From assembly GCA_016932675.1 (NCBI GenBank), contig JAFGCK010000061.1:1-32278 (forward strand): a DNA stretch of 32,278 nucleotides, written 5' to 3'. The position numbers and the translations under genes are program-made. The notes beneath the pieces were generated by a model. That model was not told the origin of the DNA. It did not search any database and saw only the letters and a program-made list of their open reading frames with translations. Below, piece after piece: positions 1-9,235 of the stretch (the stretch's first letter is position 1; each line of letters begins with the position of its first letter). The stretch comes from Methanosarcinaceae archaeon (GTDB lineage Archaea; Halobacteriota; Methanosarcinia; Methanosarcinales; Methanosarcinaceae).

Positions 1-254
1 CTGGACCGGGGATCGAAAACTGCTGCAAGATCATCATAGCGGTCGGGATAAGCAAAATAAGAAAAAGGGAAAATATGATGTTGCAGGAATCCGGCCTGGT
101 TTTTACATGTCGCAAATCCCCGGATACCGGATATAGACAACTTCTGCAATAAAGGAATGTGTTCATACCAGGCATCTGACCTTTTAACATTCCATTGCAA
201 CGAAAACGCGTTATTGACCTTCCTTCCCGATGTCCGCATCCCTGTTTTCCCAGC

Positions 255-407
255 TCAGGCGATCATTATCGAAGAATCAAGTCTTGCTGTTCCTTTTCTG
301 ACCCAGTAGCCACATGTTCCACAGAACTGTATGCCTTTACCATTATCGTCCAGCCGGGATTTGCACACCGGGCATTTTTGCAGCTGTTTCAAATTATCAA
401 CCCACAT
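255..407 (-). CDS. Small zinc-ribbon protein (50 aa)
   Basis: A 50-codon frame begins at the first ATG after an in-frame TGA and ends at TGA. The product carries two Cys pairs, CPVC at residues 12-15 and CGTC at 29-32, separated by a short polar hairpin, followed by YWVRKG; this is the layout of a rubredoxin-like zinc ribbon. Such knuckles bind one Zn(II) and usually mediate nucleic-acid or protein contacts; no specific function can be given. No strong Shine-Dalgarno site precedes the ATG; an A/T-rich TATA-like stretch lies near 480-495 on the coding strand. The plus-strand frame over the same bases has no protein-like features. It could also be the tail of a decayed longer gene, although the stop just before the ATG argues for an independent small gene. 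Confidence 0.5.
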   Translation of the reverse strand: MWVDNLKQLQKCPVCKSRLDDNGKGIQFCGTCGYWVRKGTARLDSSIMIA

Positions 408-636
408 GAATCAGGAAAGATACGGACCACCCAGTCGGTAAAACTGAAAGGTCATTCCCCAATTCAAGTTTATTAAAGTTTTATTATTTAAAATAAACCT
501 GAATGAAATTGCCAGAACATATTCAGATAATACGCCTTTGAATCTTTCAACACGGGCCCTTTAAAGCAATTATCTGAAATATTCTGCGATAATGAACTGG
601 CTCCTCTGGTCAGGAGTCGGTAAAAGCCATCGACCC

Positions 637-654
637 CGGCTGAAGGAACAGCCG
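637..654 (-). terminator. Hairpin just after the PEF-CTERM gene
   Basis: CGGCTG (637-642) and CAGCCG (649-654) form a perfect 6-bp stem with a 6-nt loop, starting 2 nt past the stop of the surface-protein gene. There is no clear U tract after it, so termination is only a plausible role. Confidence 0.35.
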
Positions 655-656
655 TA

Positions 657-1364
657 TCAGTATCTCCTTCTTTCGAATATCAATGCCAGGCAGATTGCCA
701 CAAGAACGGGAACCAGGACTGTGGGGAATTCGGGTATGCTACCAAGTTCATTTTTACCGAAATAGAAGACAGATGACTGGTCGCTGCAGAACTCCCTGCT
801 ATTTTCACAGAACCCGCTCACCCTTGCTGTGCTTGAGAACTTGCCTTCCTGAACGACGTGCTTCTGTTCCATGGTAATGCTTTCATCCACACCAAGAAGA
901 TCATATTCTCCTATGGCTCCAGAACTGTCGTCATCCACGCGGATATCGACAATCCTGCAATCACCACAATTGCTGATCACGTAAGATACAGTGACCTGAG
1001 ACCCTGTGACAAGAACAGGGCCTGGAGATGTACTGGCTTGCTGTCCGTTGACAAGTATCCTTATATCAATGTCCGGACCTTTGGCAGATGAAACGTTTTC
1101 AGAGGCGGGAGAGTTTCCAGAGCCTGAAACATTCAGATAGTCAACGTGGCTGTGACCGGTGTGTTTCCACCAGCCGGGCCTTTCATCAGCAGTTGCTTCC
1201 TGTTCATCATCTGGCGATGACATCAAAGGCGCAGGGCCGCTTTCATCCTCAGGAAGTTCAACAGGAATCTCAGGAACATCAGAATATTCATGGGGGAACT
1301 CCGGTGAAATGATTGCAACGAAGAATGCCAGAAAAAGCAGCGCTATGATATATTTTGGTTCCAT
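657..1364 (-). CDS. PEF-CTERM surface protein
   Basis: The 235-residue product has an N-terminal hydrophobic signal segment (about residues 5-21), an acidic Pro/Ser/Glu-rich linker (25-95), a beta-rich region (about 98-195) with two Cys pairs (NCGDC and CENSREFC), and a C-terminal tail PEFPTVLVPVLVAI... ending in a basic FERRRY. The PEF motif, transmembrane stretch and basic end match the PEF-CTERM sorting signal recognised by an archaeosortase in Methanosarcinales. The expected fate is export, cleavage near PEF and attachment to a membrane lipid, so the protein should sit on the cell surface. The beta region resembles CARDB-like adhesion or stalk domains, by inference only. A TATA-like TTATATATG element lies about 65 nt upstream on the coding strand. 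No archaeosortase gene is in the window. Confidence 0.75.
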   Translation of the reverse strand: MEPKYIIALLFLAFFVAIISPEFPHEYSDVPEIPVELPEDESGPAPLMSSPDDEQEATADERPGWWKHTGHSHVDYLNVSGSGNSPASENVSSAKGPDIDIRILVNGQQASTSPGPVLVTGSQVTVSYVISNCGDCRIVDIRVDDDSSGAIGEYDLLGVDESITMEQKHVVQEGKFSSTARVSGFCENSREFCSDQSSVFYFGKNELGSIPEFPTVLVPVLVAICLALIFERRRY

Positions 1365-1725
1365 GTTCCAACCTCACGCTCATATCCTACTTTTGCGTAA
1401 CAACACCAGAACATAGTAATGTAATTATCATATATAATTAGATGCCGGCTTATTTCCCTTGGGGCTGCCGTGCGTAAAGAGAGACATAGACTCAAAATGT
1501 CTCAGATGTATTTTTGCAAGAGCAGGTAAACCCCGCAAGCAGAGGGCCTGGTCGGGTCAATTGACAGATGTATCTTTTATTTCCATTCAATATAGCTCCG
1601 AACTTTATTTTGTATCCAGATATAATAAAAATGACATCGGAATATAAAAAAATGGCAGATCCAGCAAAAAATAAGCAATTCAGATCGACGGGTCAGAGAG
1701 TGAAAAGGTAAAGAAGGTGGCCAGT
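1365..1725. other. Intergenic region without a supported gene
   Basis: This 361-nt A/T-rich stretch separates the mscS stop from the start of the PEF-CTERM gene. It holds the likely TATA element of the latter (near 1428-1440) and T-rich tracts after mscS on the minus strand (around 1640-1675) that could end its transcript. The 62-codon plus-strand frame at 1459-1647 shows no family features. Confidence 0.5.
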
Positions 1726-2685
1726 TCAGGAACTACTGCCGGTCGATAATTGATCATCATCCGTTCCTTGCATATATCTGCCCTGCATCGACTTATAGAT
1801 CAGCCTTAATAACCGGTCCTTAATGATATCTTTCTCCTGATAAGAGCATCGGTAGTCCGCCCTTATTTTCATGCCTTCCTTATCGGAGTCAAGCCTGAGG
1901 ATCGCTTTCGTGGAAAATGTATCCGCAATTTCAGCATTCAGATCATCCAGCAGAGCATCAAGGTCAGGCGGAATGTTAGCAATGTCTGCTGGCATCTTGT
2001 TAAGATAAAGTTCAAAAAAACTGGAAAAACGGCCCTTTCCGTAATTATGGATCGTCTTTTCCAGAAAAAGCTTGTTGGGTATCCTGTAGTAATCTTCGTA
2101 TGTCTCAGGAGAGTCATCCAGAAGCACATAGAACATCCCTATATGCTTTACCTGTCCCTCTATTCCATCGACATGGATATAATCCCCTATCTTGAAAGGC
2201 TTCTTGGTGAGCATTATGAACCAGCAGATGTATGAAAGGATGACGTCCCTTAAAGCAAAAGCAAACCCTGTGGTGATCAAACCAAGGAATATTGCAATGT
2301 CCTGTACCTTGATACCAAGCCTTATAAAGACATATACCGTTGCTATGGTGTACAGCAACCCTATGTAGGCTTTGCTGAGCAGTATCCTCTGTTCCGGTTC
2401 GAATGTTTCGCCAGAGAGATCCATTATCCGGCTCACTGTCAGCCTGGCCACTATGGAAGCCATGGCGTAGGACAGCAGAATACTTATTCCCAGGAACATG
2501 TAATCAATCATGACCAGGGGAATGCTGATAATGTTCTGCTGGTTTGCCAGGACAAGTAACACCATTAACAGTGCCATGAATATGAACACCAGTATCGTCC
2601 TGTTGAGAAAGGTGTGCCTGAGCCTGCCTTTGAACTGTTTCAAAGCAGTTCCATTCTTTCTTTCAGCCGGGGATCCACTGTCCAT
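1726..2685 (-). CDS. MscS-family mechanosensitive channel
   Basis: The 319-residue protein has the MscS small-conductance channel plan. Transmembrane segments lie at about 28-50, 55-85 and 105-125, followed by the pore-lining helix and beta domain (about 128-190) with the family-typical run IGDYIHVDGIEGQVKHIG and a polar C-terminal cytoplasmic domain (190-305). The family opens under membrane tension and releases solutes on hypo-osmotic shock. The pore helix (LGLITTGFAFALRDVILSY) is Gly/Ala-rich as expected. The ATG is preceded by AAGGT at a spacing of 5. Homologues in archaea are often several per genome, so the particular gating properties are unknown. The gene appears monocistronic. Confidence 0.88.
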   Translation of the reverse strand: MDSGSPAERKNGTALKQFKGRLRHTFLNRTILVFIFMALLMVLLVLANQQNIISIPLVMIDYMFLGISILLSYAMASIVARLTVSRIMDLSGETFEPEQRILLSKAYIGLLYTIATVYVFIRLGIKVQDIAIFLGLITTGFAFALRDVILSYICWFIMLTKKPFKIGDYIHVDGIEGQVKHIGMFYVLLDDSPETYEDYYRIPNKLFLEKTIHNYGKGRFSSFFELYLNKMPADIANIPPDLDALLDDLNAEIADTFSTKAILRLDSDKEGMKIRADYRCSYQEKDIIKDRLLRLIYKSMQGRYMQGTDDDQLSTGSSS

Positions 2686-2850
2686 AAGATACCTTTTTTC
2701 AAAACCTTTAGCATATCCACAGCGTTTGCCTTTATATATTTTTATATGACCTTGAGTTAGAGAGGACTTATAAAACCATTAAATACATCTGCTGAAACTG
2801 ATAATGAATATTTTTTAACAGGGGCCGTTCCCAACAGATACCTGTCACCA

Positions 2851-3192
2851 TCATTTGTACTTACCGTATGCATTTGTCCAGGTATCAGCAATCCTGATGA
2901 ACTCGGCATAACCGTTGAGTCTGATAAACTCGATCGCCTGCTTGTATTTAGTGTACTTATACCCTTTTTTATCGTAGAAGGCATTGATCTTCTGGCACGT
3001 AAGGATGTCCGGACAATCCGCACAGGAAGTATAGCCTTTCCGGACGCAGCAGACCTTCATCTTGCATCTGGCCTTGTTTATGTCCCGTTCCCCACTGTCA
3101 TACCCGATCTTGCAGCCCTTGCATATTTGTTCTTTAAAGGCCCTGCATGTACCGCAATATGCTCCACAGCATCCAATCTCAATTAAAGTCAT
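2851..3192 (-). CDS. DUF3795-type cysteine-rich protein
   Basis: The 113-residue protein is Cys-rich in its first two thirds: CCGAYCGTC at 8-16, CKGC at 24-27, then C43, C48, C49, C58, C61 and C66. This resembles the DUF3795 family, common in methanogens and anaerobic bacteria, which is presumed to bind zinc or an Fe-S cluster. The last third (70-113) is Lys/Tyr-rich and probably helical. No enzymatic role is established. The ATG has AAGGA seven bases upstream. It stands alone between mscS and the CBS genes on the same strand. Confidence 0.75.
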   Translation of the reverse strand: MTLIEIGCCGAYCGTCRAFKEQICKGCKIGYDSGERDINKARCKMKVCCVRKGYTSCADCPDILTCQKINAFYDKKGYKYTKYKQAIEFIRLNGYAEFIRIADTWTNAYGKYK

Positions 3193-3412
3193 GTGACAAT
3201 CCTTTTAGAATCGACTATATAAAATCTTTCTTTTCACTGGAAGCACAGTGATGAATGCAGACCATGAATATCACATAGACCACCATCAAAAGGATAGCCA
3301 GGTATATCCGAAAATAAGCTCGCGGAAAACATGAAACGATATCCTGGGAAGGATAGTCCATGTAATTTTGCACACAGGAAAGTCCGGATATCGGAGGGTT
3401 AAAGGCCGGTTC

Positions 3413-4414
3413 TCACCCGGACATTGCCTTCAGGAAATCCCTTTCTGTAATGATCCCTGCAAGCCTGCCATCATCCAGCACCGGAAGTGAACCAATATCC
3501 TTCTCCAGCATCAGATGTGCAGCAGTTCCCATATCAGAACCAATGTCTATACTTACAAGCTCCCTTGAGATGAGAGAATCCGCTGGTTCATCAAGTGCCT
3601 CATGGAAGTTGCCTGTCATTAGCCTCTTGAAGGCATCCCCGCTGCCCAGAAAGTGCATTATGTCAGAAGCTGTGACCATTCCCATGATCTTTCCCTCCCT
3701 TATTATCGGCACTCTCCGGAATCCATTGTCTATCATCATCTTTGCAACATCGCCAATGCCTGTTTGCGGAGAAGCATGTTTCACTTTCCTGCTCATGTAA
3801 TGGGCCACCCGCTTATTGGAGATGACACCTTCGGCAAACCGGAGAAAATCCCTTTCTGTGCAGATAGCAAGAACATGTCCGACGCCATCCACAACAGGCA
3901 AGCCCCCTGTATTTTCAGCAAGCATGAGACGCAATGACTCTGCGACATCGGCTGCTTCCGAAATACTGGCAGCATCGTGCTGCATTATCTCCCTTACAGG
4001 CGCATTGACAGCTGCAAGCAGGTTTCCATTATAATGGTTCTCAACAAGCAGGTTCTTGCTTCCACCTCCCAGAAAATCAATGATGTCAACGGATGAGATC
4101 ATCCCCTCCAGCCTGTTCGTACCGGCGTCTGTGACCGGAAGGCGCCTGAATCCATTATCGGTCATTGTTCTTATGGCAGTGATGATCGTTGTGGTCGGAG
4201 GGATGGTCACAACATCCCTGCTTGAGATAGACATTATGCTGCCTTCATGTTCTGCTATCCTTTCATCGAAGTCAACAGGACCGGTGTGGATGATATCATT
4301 ACTGCTATACATCGCCGGGTCCTTCTTGTTAAAGGATCTTTCACCGGGGTTCTGTTTTGCCCTGGTCCTCAGATCCCTTTCATTTACCATGGAACGCTTG
4401 TCACGTATATTCAT
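3413..4414 (-). CDS. Four-CBS-domain protein
   Basis: The 333-residue protein has a basic, disordered N-terminus (1-60) and then two Bateman modules, i.e. four CBS repeats at about 63-115, 137-190, 203-255 and 280-331. Each repeat ends with a typical strand and GI(V/I)T(E/S)xDI(L/F)-like signature (MVTASDIMHFLG, IITERDFLKAM). CBS pairs bind adenine nucleotides or SAM-type ligands and act as energy or metabolite sensors. There is no catalytic domain, so it probably regulates another protein by contact. A second four-CBS gene lies 115 nt upstream on the same strand, and the two could be co-transcribed. Methanogen genomes carry many such stand-alone CBS proteins, and the partner cannot be deduced here. 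Confidence 0.85.
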   Translation of the reverse strand: MNIRDKRSMVNERDLRTRAKQNPGERSFNKKDPAMYSSNDIIHTGPVDFDERIAEHEGSIMSISSRDVVTIPPTTTIITAIRTMTDNGFRRLPVTDAGTNRLEGMISSVDIIDFLGGGSKNLLVENHYNGNLLAAVNAPVREIMQHDAASISEAADVAESLRLMLAENTGGLPVVDGVGHVLAICTERDFLRFAEGVISNKRVAHYMSRKVKHASPQTGIGDVAKMMIDNGFRRVPIIREGKIMGMVTASDIMHFLGSGDAFKRLMTGNFHEALDEPADSLISRELVSIDIGSDMGTAAHLMLEKDIGSLPVLDDGRLAGIITERDFLKAMSG

Positions 4415-4529
4415 ATTATAACACCATACTCACTTGATCAGCTGGTCATATGACCCACATATGCACCGCAATACAAAAGATCCATGCGGTGGAACAGATT
4501 GTTTTCAATTGCCTGTCACGGATACGTGA

Positions 4530-5306
4530 TCAACGTATACCGGCTCCGGCCAGGCACGCTTTCAGCAGATCATACCTGTCGGCAATTCCCACCAGTTCGT
4601 TATTCTGTGTGATACATATTCTGCCAATATTGTGTTCAAGCACACTGTGGATGGCCTCGCTCACAGAGGACTCCGGAGGGATGGAATACAAAGGTGTGGA
4701 CATTACCTTCTCCACCTTTGGTGCATCACCAGAGCCCTTGCCATGCATATCACCTGAACCGATCCTTGCATATCCGGATCTTATGATATCACTTCGGGTA
4801 ACGATACCGATTGCCTTGTTCTTATGGGATATCACGGGTATGCCGGTATAGTCCCATTCAAGCATGTTCAACCATAGTCTGGCAATGCTCTCATCAGGAT
4901 ATGTGGTCTCGACAGATCCTGTCATGATATCCTGCACGGTAGCCGGTGATTTTTTCGTGGGCTGTACATTCCTGAGGATATCCACTTCGCTCACCACCCC
5001 TACCAGGGTTTTGTCTGAAGGAGAGGCGATCACAGGTGCAAGATGCTGCTTTGCTTCAAGGAGCAGCCTGGCAGCCACCAGCACGTCCGTATCCGGTGAG
5101 ATCACAGGATACTCCCTTGCATAACCCCTGACGGTTATGTTGGATCTACTGGATCTGATCCTGAGTATGTCCTGATCGGTCAGGACACCCACCACTCTTT
5201 GCTTACCATCCAGAACTGGAAGAGCTCTTAAGAAACTATCCCTCATGACCTGCCTTGCATGGGTCATGTGATCGTCCTCCCGGACAGAGACAGGATCTTT
5301 TGACAT
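4530..5306 (-). CDS. Four-CBS-domain protein, start uncertain
   Basis: The 258-residue product consists almost entirely of four CBS repeats, with signatures such as GVLTDQDIL, GVVSEVDIL, GIVTRSDII and GIADRYDLL. It should form two Bateman modules that bind adenosyl ligands. The first canonical start (ATG at 5306) begins inside the first CBS strand at MSKDPVSV. Upstream, in frame, the DNA would encode KVGLI, which would complete the usual M-K-V-x-x-I-M-S-x-D-P opening. That extension starts with ATA (5322-5324), preceded by GGGAGTG at a proper distance. The canonical ATG has no Shine-Dalgarno site of its own. A TATA-like ATTTAAATA element near 5392-5400 would suit either start. Confidence 0.82.
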   Translation of the reverse strand: MSKDPVSVREDDHMTHARQVMRDSFLRALPVLDGKQRVVGVLTDQDILRIRSSRSNITVRGYAREYPVISPDTDVLVAARLLLEAKQHLAPVIASPSDKTLVGVVSEVDILRNVQPTKKSPATVQDIMTGSVETTYPDESIARLWLNMLEWDYTGIPVISHKNKAIGIVTRSDIIRSGYARIGSGDMHGKGSGDAPKVEKVMSTPLYSIPPESSVSEAIHSVLEHNIGRICITQNNELVGIADRYDLLKACLAGAGIR

Positions 5307-5497
5307 TATCAGGCCAACTTTTATTTTTTCACTCCCTGGGGTAAGTTAATGATATCACTTTCTCCCCATTCAAAAATATGAACCCGCAATTATTTAAATG
5401 CACCTTTGTGTCATCAGAGATCCCTGCCGGATGTAAGCAGAAACACTAAAAAAAGCAGCTGATCACTCAAAATTACCAGGTGGCTGATAATTGGGAC

Positions 5498-5559
5498 AGT
5501 GAGCACAGGCTTCCGAAAGAATATGGATAGTGAGCACGGTTCCCGAAGGAATGGGTATA
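5498..5559. repeat. Two-copy imperfect 31-bp direct repeat
   Basis: AGTGAGCAC starts at 5498 and again at 5529. The two units continue with related sequence (GG, a pyrimidine run, CCGAA, GAAT, GG). The pair lies between the ykgJ-like stop and the promoter of the CBS operon. Only two copies are present, so it is not a CRISPR array. Confidence 0.5.
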
Positions 5560-5561
5560 TA

Positions 5562-6137
5562 TTATTGCTTCCTCGAATCCAGGAAAATTGAAAGCATTTC
5601 CAGTTCATCGAAGGGTATCTGCATCTCTTTCAGGACCGGTTTGGTATGGAATTCTGCAAGTTCTGCTGCATAGGACTCCACGTTCTTTTGCCATTCATCG
5701 ATGATGCCGGCCCTGTCCTCCCCGGGCAGCTTTGACTTTGATACTGAATCGATTATCCATGCAGCAAAATCCCGGATTATCAAAAAGCCAACCGGGCAGG
5801 GCTGCAAGCCCACGGAGTTACCGGATGCATTGACCTTAAAAGGATACATTCCGCATACAGTGGGCCGCTTAGCGTACACCTCACATCTGCCGGCTTCATT
5901 TAGGAAGGGGCAGGGTGCTTTCATACGATACAGGCCCGGAGCCTGGCCTTCGCGTGTTATCTTTCCGGCCTTTACCCGATCATACGCACTGAGAACTTCC
6001 AGCTCATCCTCGAACATGTGGATCTGCCCTTCAATACAACAATGCGCCCCGCACGTAACAGGGCACTCGTAATGTTTCAGGATGTTCTGGACCACGCTAT
6101 AGCGGATAGCTTTTTTCACAGCAGCACTAATTAACAT
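5562..6137 (-). CDS. YkgJ-type cysteine-cluster protein
   Basis: The 191-residue protein fits the YkgJ/PF03692 Cys-cluster family. An N-terminal CPVTCGAHCC block (residues 25-34) is followed by CPFL (about 76), GRCEVYAKRPTVCGMYPF (about 84-101) and a further CP. The cysteines are thought to hold zinc or an Fe-S cluster; family members have been linked to metal handling and flagellar or lysine modification in bacteria, but no function is settled for archaea. The C-terminal 70 residues are mainly helical. GGTGA lies 11 nt before the ATG. Direct repeats follow the stop. Confidence 0.75.
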   Translation of the reverse strand: MLISAAVKKAIRYSVVQNILKHYECPVTCGAHCCIEGQIHMFEDELEVLSAYDRVKAGKITREGQAPGLYRMKAPCPFLNEAGRCEVYAKRPTVCGMYPFKVNASGNSVGLQPCPVGFLIIRDFAAWIIDSVSKSKLPGEDRAGIIDEWQKNVESYAAELAEFHTKPVLKEMQIPFDELEMLSIFLDSRKQ

Positions 6138-6477
6138 TTATCTCTTTTCACCTGTTCTTTGCCTGCATGAACGACTCTTGAACATCGGTATAAATAAAAA
6201 AGCTGAATATAACTTTTTTGTTTGAAAATATCGGTCTTTGGAATTTTATAAAAAATAAAATTAGTATAGAATAATCTGATGGAAAATCGGATTTACTATA
6301 AATGGTATTTTCTTGGATAAAGACAAATATACTTTTTGATTTCAATTTGTACCTGCGACCTATGTCCGATGTCAAAAAAGACGATATAATATCGCAGATA
6401 TACTTATGAAGCAATCAGAATGTACTGACAGATATATTCTGACAGACATATTCAGATGGACATGATCCATAAACCAG
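6138..6477. other. A/T-rich intergenic region, no gene seen
   Basis: This stretch lies between the Cys-cluster gene and tRNA-Gly. It is strongly A/T-rich, contains TATA-like sequence near 6188-6203 for the minus-strand gene, and T-rich tracts that may end the tRNA transcript. The 88-codon minus-strand frame inside it is Ile/Phe/Ser-rich with no recognisable domain and is probably chance. Confidence 0.5.
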
Positions 6478-6548
6478 TGCGGCTACCGGGATTCGAACCC
6501 GGGTTAGGGGCTTGGGAAGCCTCTGTCATGCCTCTAGACCATAACCGC
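6478..6548 (-). tRNA. tRNA-Gly (anticodon CCC)
   Basis: Read on the minus strand, the gene starts GCGGTTA and its 3' acceptor strand is TAGCCGC with discriminator A (6478), giving a 7-bp acceptor stem with one G-U pair. The D arm contains GGTCTAG and GGCA, the T arm is CCGGG-TTCGAAT-CCCGG, and the 7-nt anticodon loop TTCCCAA places CCC at 34-36 (glycine GGG codons). CCA is not encoded. The anticodon stem GAGGC/GCCCC contains an A-C opposition at 28-42. There is no intron. The gene lies just downstream of pscS on the same strand, with its own A/T-rich upstream region (6570-6600). Confidence 0.93.
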
Positions 6549-6634
6549 ACGGAAAAGAGTAAAAGGAATATGACTTTTAAGATTATAGGTTTTATGGTAG
6601 CAGCCTGACGAATATCCTGAATGTACAGAAAGCC

Positions 6635-7840
<1,206 letters not shown>

Positions 7841-7965
7841 TTACTAATTAAGAGCATTCATTAAAAACTATCCGCATATCTCCAGACATGGACCTATTGG
7901 ATACTGGAACGTACCGTGCTTATGACCTGTCCGGAGTCCCCGAACTGCAAAGCCGAAGGATATGC

Positions 7966-7986
7966 CCTTCCTGGTGGCCAGGAAGG
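7966..7986 (-). terminator. Perfect 9-bp hairpin after rpoL
   Basis: CCTTCCTGG (7966-7974) pairs perfectly with CCAGGAAGG (7978-7986) over a 3-nt loop, 27 nt past the rpoL stop. There is no T tract directly after it, so it may stabilise the mRNA end or be a processing site rather than a simple terminator. Confidence 0.4.
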
Positions 7987-8012
7987 TACACAATATGACA
8001 GATAGATCCAGC

Positions 8013-8291
8013 CTATGCGTTAACCGCACTGGTAAAGACCGAAATGAACTCGTCACACTGGGAAACAAGAACCTGCAGTGAATCCTTTACAACATCTATC
8101 GGATCGGCACCATCTGTTTTCACAAACAGCACAGGGTCACTGATAGATACATGTTTCATATCATAAGTTGCTATCTGAACCCTCTCGTCATCAAGGAGAA
8201 CTGATTTGAGCATATTGAGAAGAGTGTGTGTTTCTCCCCCTATCTCGAGATGCATCTCATCATCAGTCTTGTCAATGATCTTTAATTCCAT
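8013..8291 (-). CDS. rpoL: DNA-directed RNA polymerase subunit L
   Basis: The 92-residue protein is the archaeal RpoL (Rpb11 family; the small alpha-like partner of RpoD). It shows the family core with HTLLNMLKSVLLDD (about 22-35) and the ISDPVLFVKTDGADPIDVV segment, followed by a C-terminal amphipathic helix. RpoL heterodimerises with RpoD to form the assembly platform of RNA polymerase. It follows csl4 by 37 nt with AGGTGA seven bases before the ATG, so the two genes are likely one operon, a known archaeal neighbourhood. Confidence 0.94.
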   Translation of the reverse strand: MELKIIDKTDDEMHLEIGGETHTLLNMLKSVLLDDERVQIATYDMKHVSISDPVLFVKTDGADPIDVVKDSLQVLVSQCDEFISVFTSAVNA

Positions 8292-8328
8292 CTTAATCTC
8301 ACCTGATATAATTGGATCATTCGTGGTA

Positions 8329-9054
8329 TCAGAATATACCGGTCCCGTAGTCAGAGGATATCTTCCTCTTCTCGGTACGTCCGCATGCCGGGCATTTCAG
8401 CCTGTTGCCGTCCAGCTCAAGTGCAGTCCTGCATTTTGAACAGTATGCCTTCATCACACCAAGCGACTTCTCCGATGTACTCAGGCGCATGTTCTGGGTA
8501 TTTATGACCTTTGCCTTGACAATGTCGGACATGGCGAATTCCTGTCCGAGGTTCTTGACATAGGAGTCCCTCACATTAGAGACATGGATAGCTGCAGGGC
8601 CGTTCATCTGGAACTCACGGTCCCCCTTGCCCTTGATGCCACCGATATCCACAAGAACAACAGAATCGCGCAGATTTGTTATACCGCCAATGACTATATC
8701 ACCCTCGCATAACTCAGGAGGAGTAGCTGTTTTGGGGACTACGGAGATGACCCTGGCCTTCCTGTCGATATGAACATATCCGGTGCCTATCGAATGAATA
8801 TCTCCTACATCCACATAAGTTCCCTTTCCCGCTGTGAACTCTTCAGTAGTACCTACAAGGTCACCTGGCAGGACAAATAGTTTTTCTTCTTCACTCATCT
8901 TATCCTCCTCCGTGGATACACGCTCTGCTTGCTGCTCTACCGCATCACTTTCTTCTGCCATTTCTTCTGACTCCTCTGTCATTGCCTTTTCTTTCTTCAA
9001 AGAACTTTCCAGCGACAGAGAAGTTTCAGCAGACCCTTCAACTTCATCGATCAC
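8329..9054 (-). CDS. csl4: Exosome RNA-binding subunit Csl4
   Basis: Csl4 caps the archaeal exosome, the 3'-5' RNA degradation machine with Rrp41/Rrp42, and can recruit DnaG. The conserved N-terminal domain begins at FVLPGDLVGTTEEF, followed by an S1 domain (about 110-195) and a C-terminal zinc ribbon with CSKC and CPAC. The GTG at 9054 gives 241 residues, with an extra 56-residue Glu/Ser-rich leader. An internal ATG at 8898 (MSEEEKLFVLPG) has GGAGGAGG 5 nt upstream and would give the usual size of about 189 residues. The leader is strongly biased in amino-acid content, which favours real translation, but the good internal Shine-Dalgarno site might be only Glu codons. The exact start is therefore open. 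A TATA-like element sits near 9164-9172. rpoL follows in the same operon. Confidence 0.9.
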   Translation of the reverse strand: MIDEVEGSAETSLSLESSLKKEKAMTEESEEMAEESDAVEQQAERVSTEEDKMSEEEKLFVLPGDLVGTTEEFTAGKGTYVDVGDIHSIGTGYVHIDRKARVISVVPKTATPPELCEGDIVIGGITNLRDSVVLVDIGGIKGKGDREFQMNGPAAIHVSNVRDSYVKNLGQEFAMSDIVKAKVINTQNMRLSTSEKSLGVMKAYCSKCRTALELDGNRLKCPACGRTEKRKISSDYGTGIF

Positions 9055-9235
9055 TTCATCCCCGGAACCGGAAGACTTGATCTTTCTGCGTGAAGTCTTT
9101 CTTCTGTTTCTTATCCTAATTAGAATCCCTCTTATGAACTGAGATTTGTATAATTACTAGATCCTTATATGTATGCCATTGAGATCAAATTCAAAATCTG
9201 GAAATATGACTCTTTGAATAAGACTGCATTATGCC

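Noticed and set aside
5498-5559. CRISPR array
   Set aside because: Only two degenerate, directly adjoining copies without spacers and no cas genes in the window.
7888-7998. 36-codon plus-strand frame between pscS and rpoL
   Set aside because: No Shine-Dalgarno site, overlaps the rpoL hairpin, and the product has no recognisable feature.
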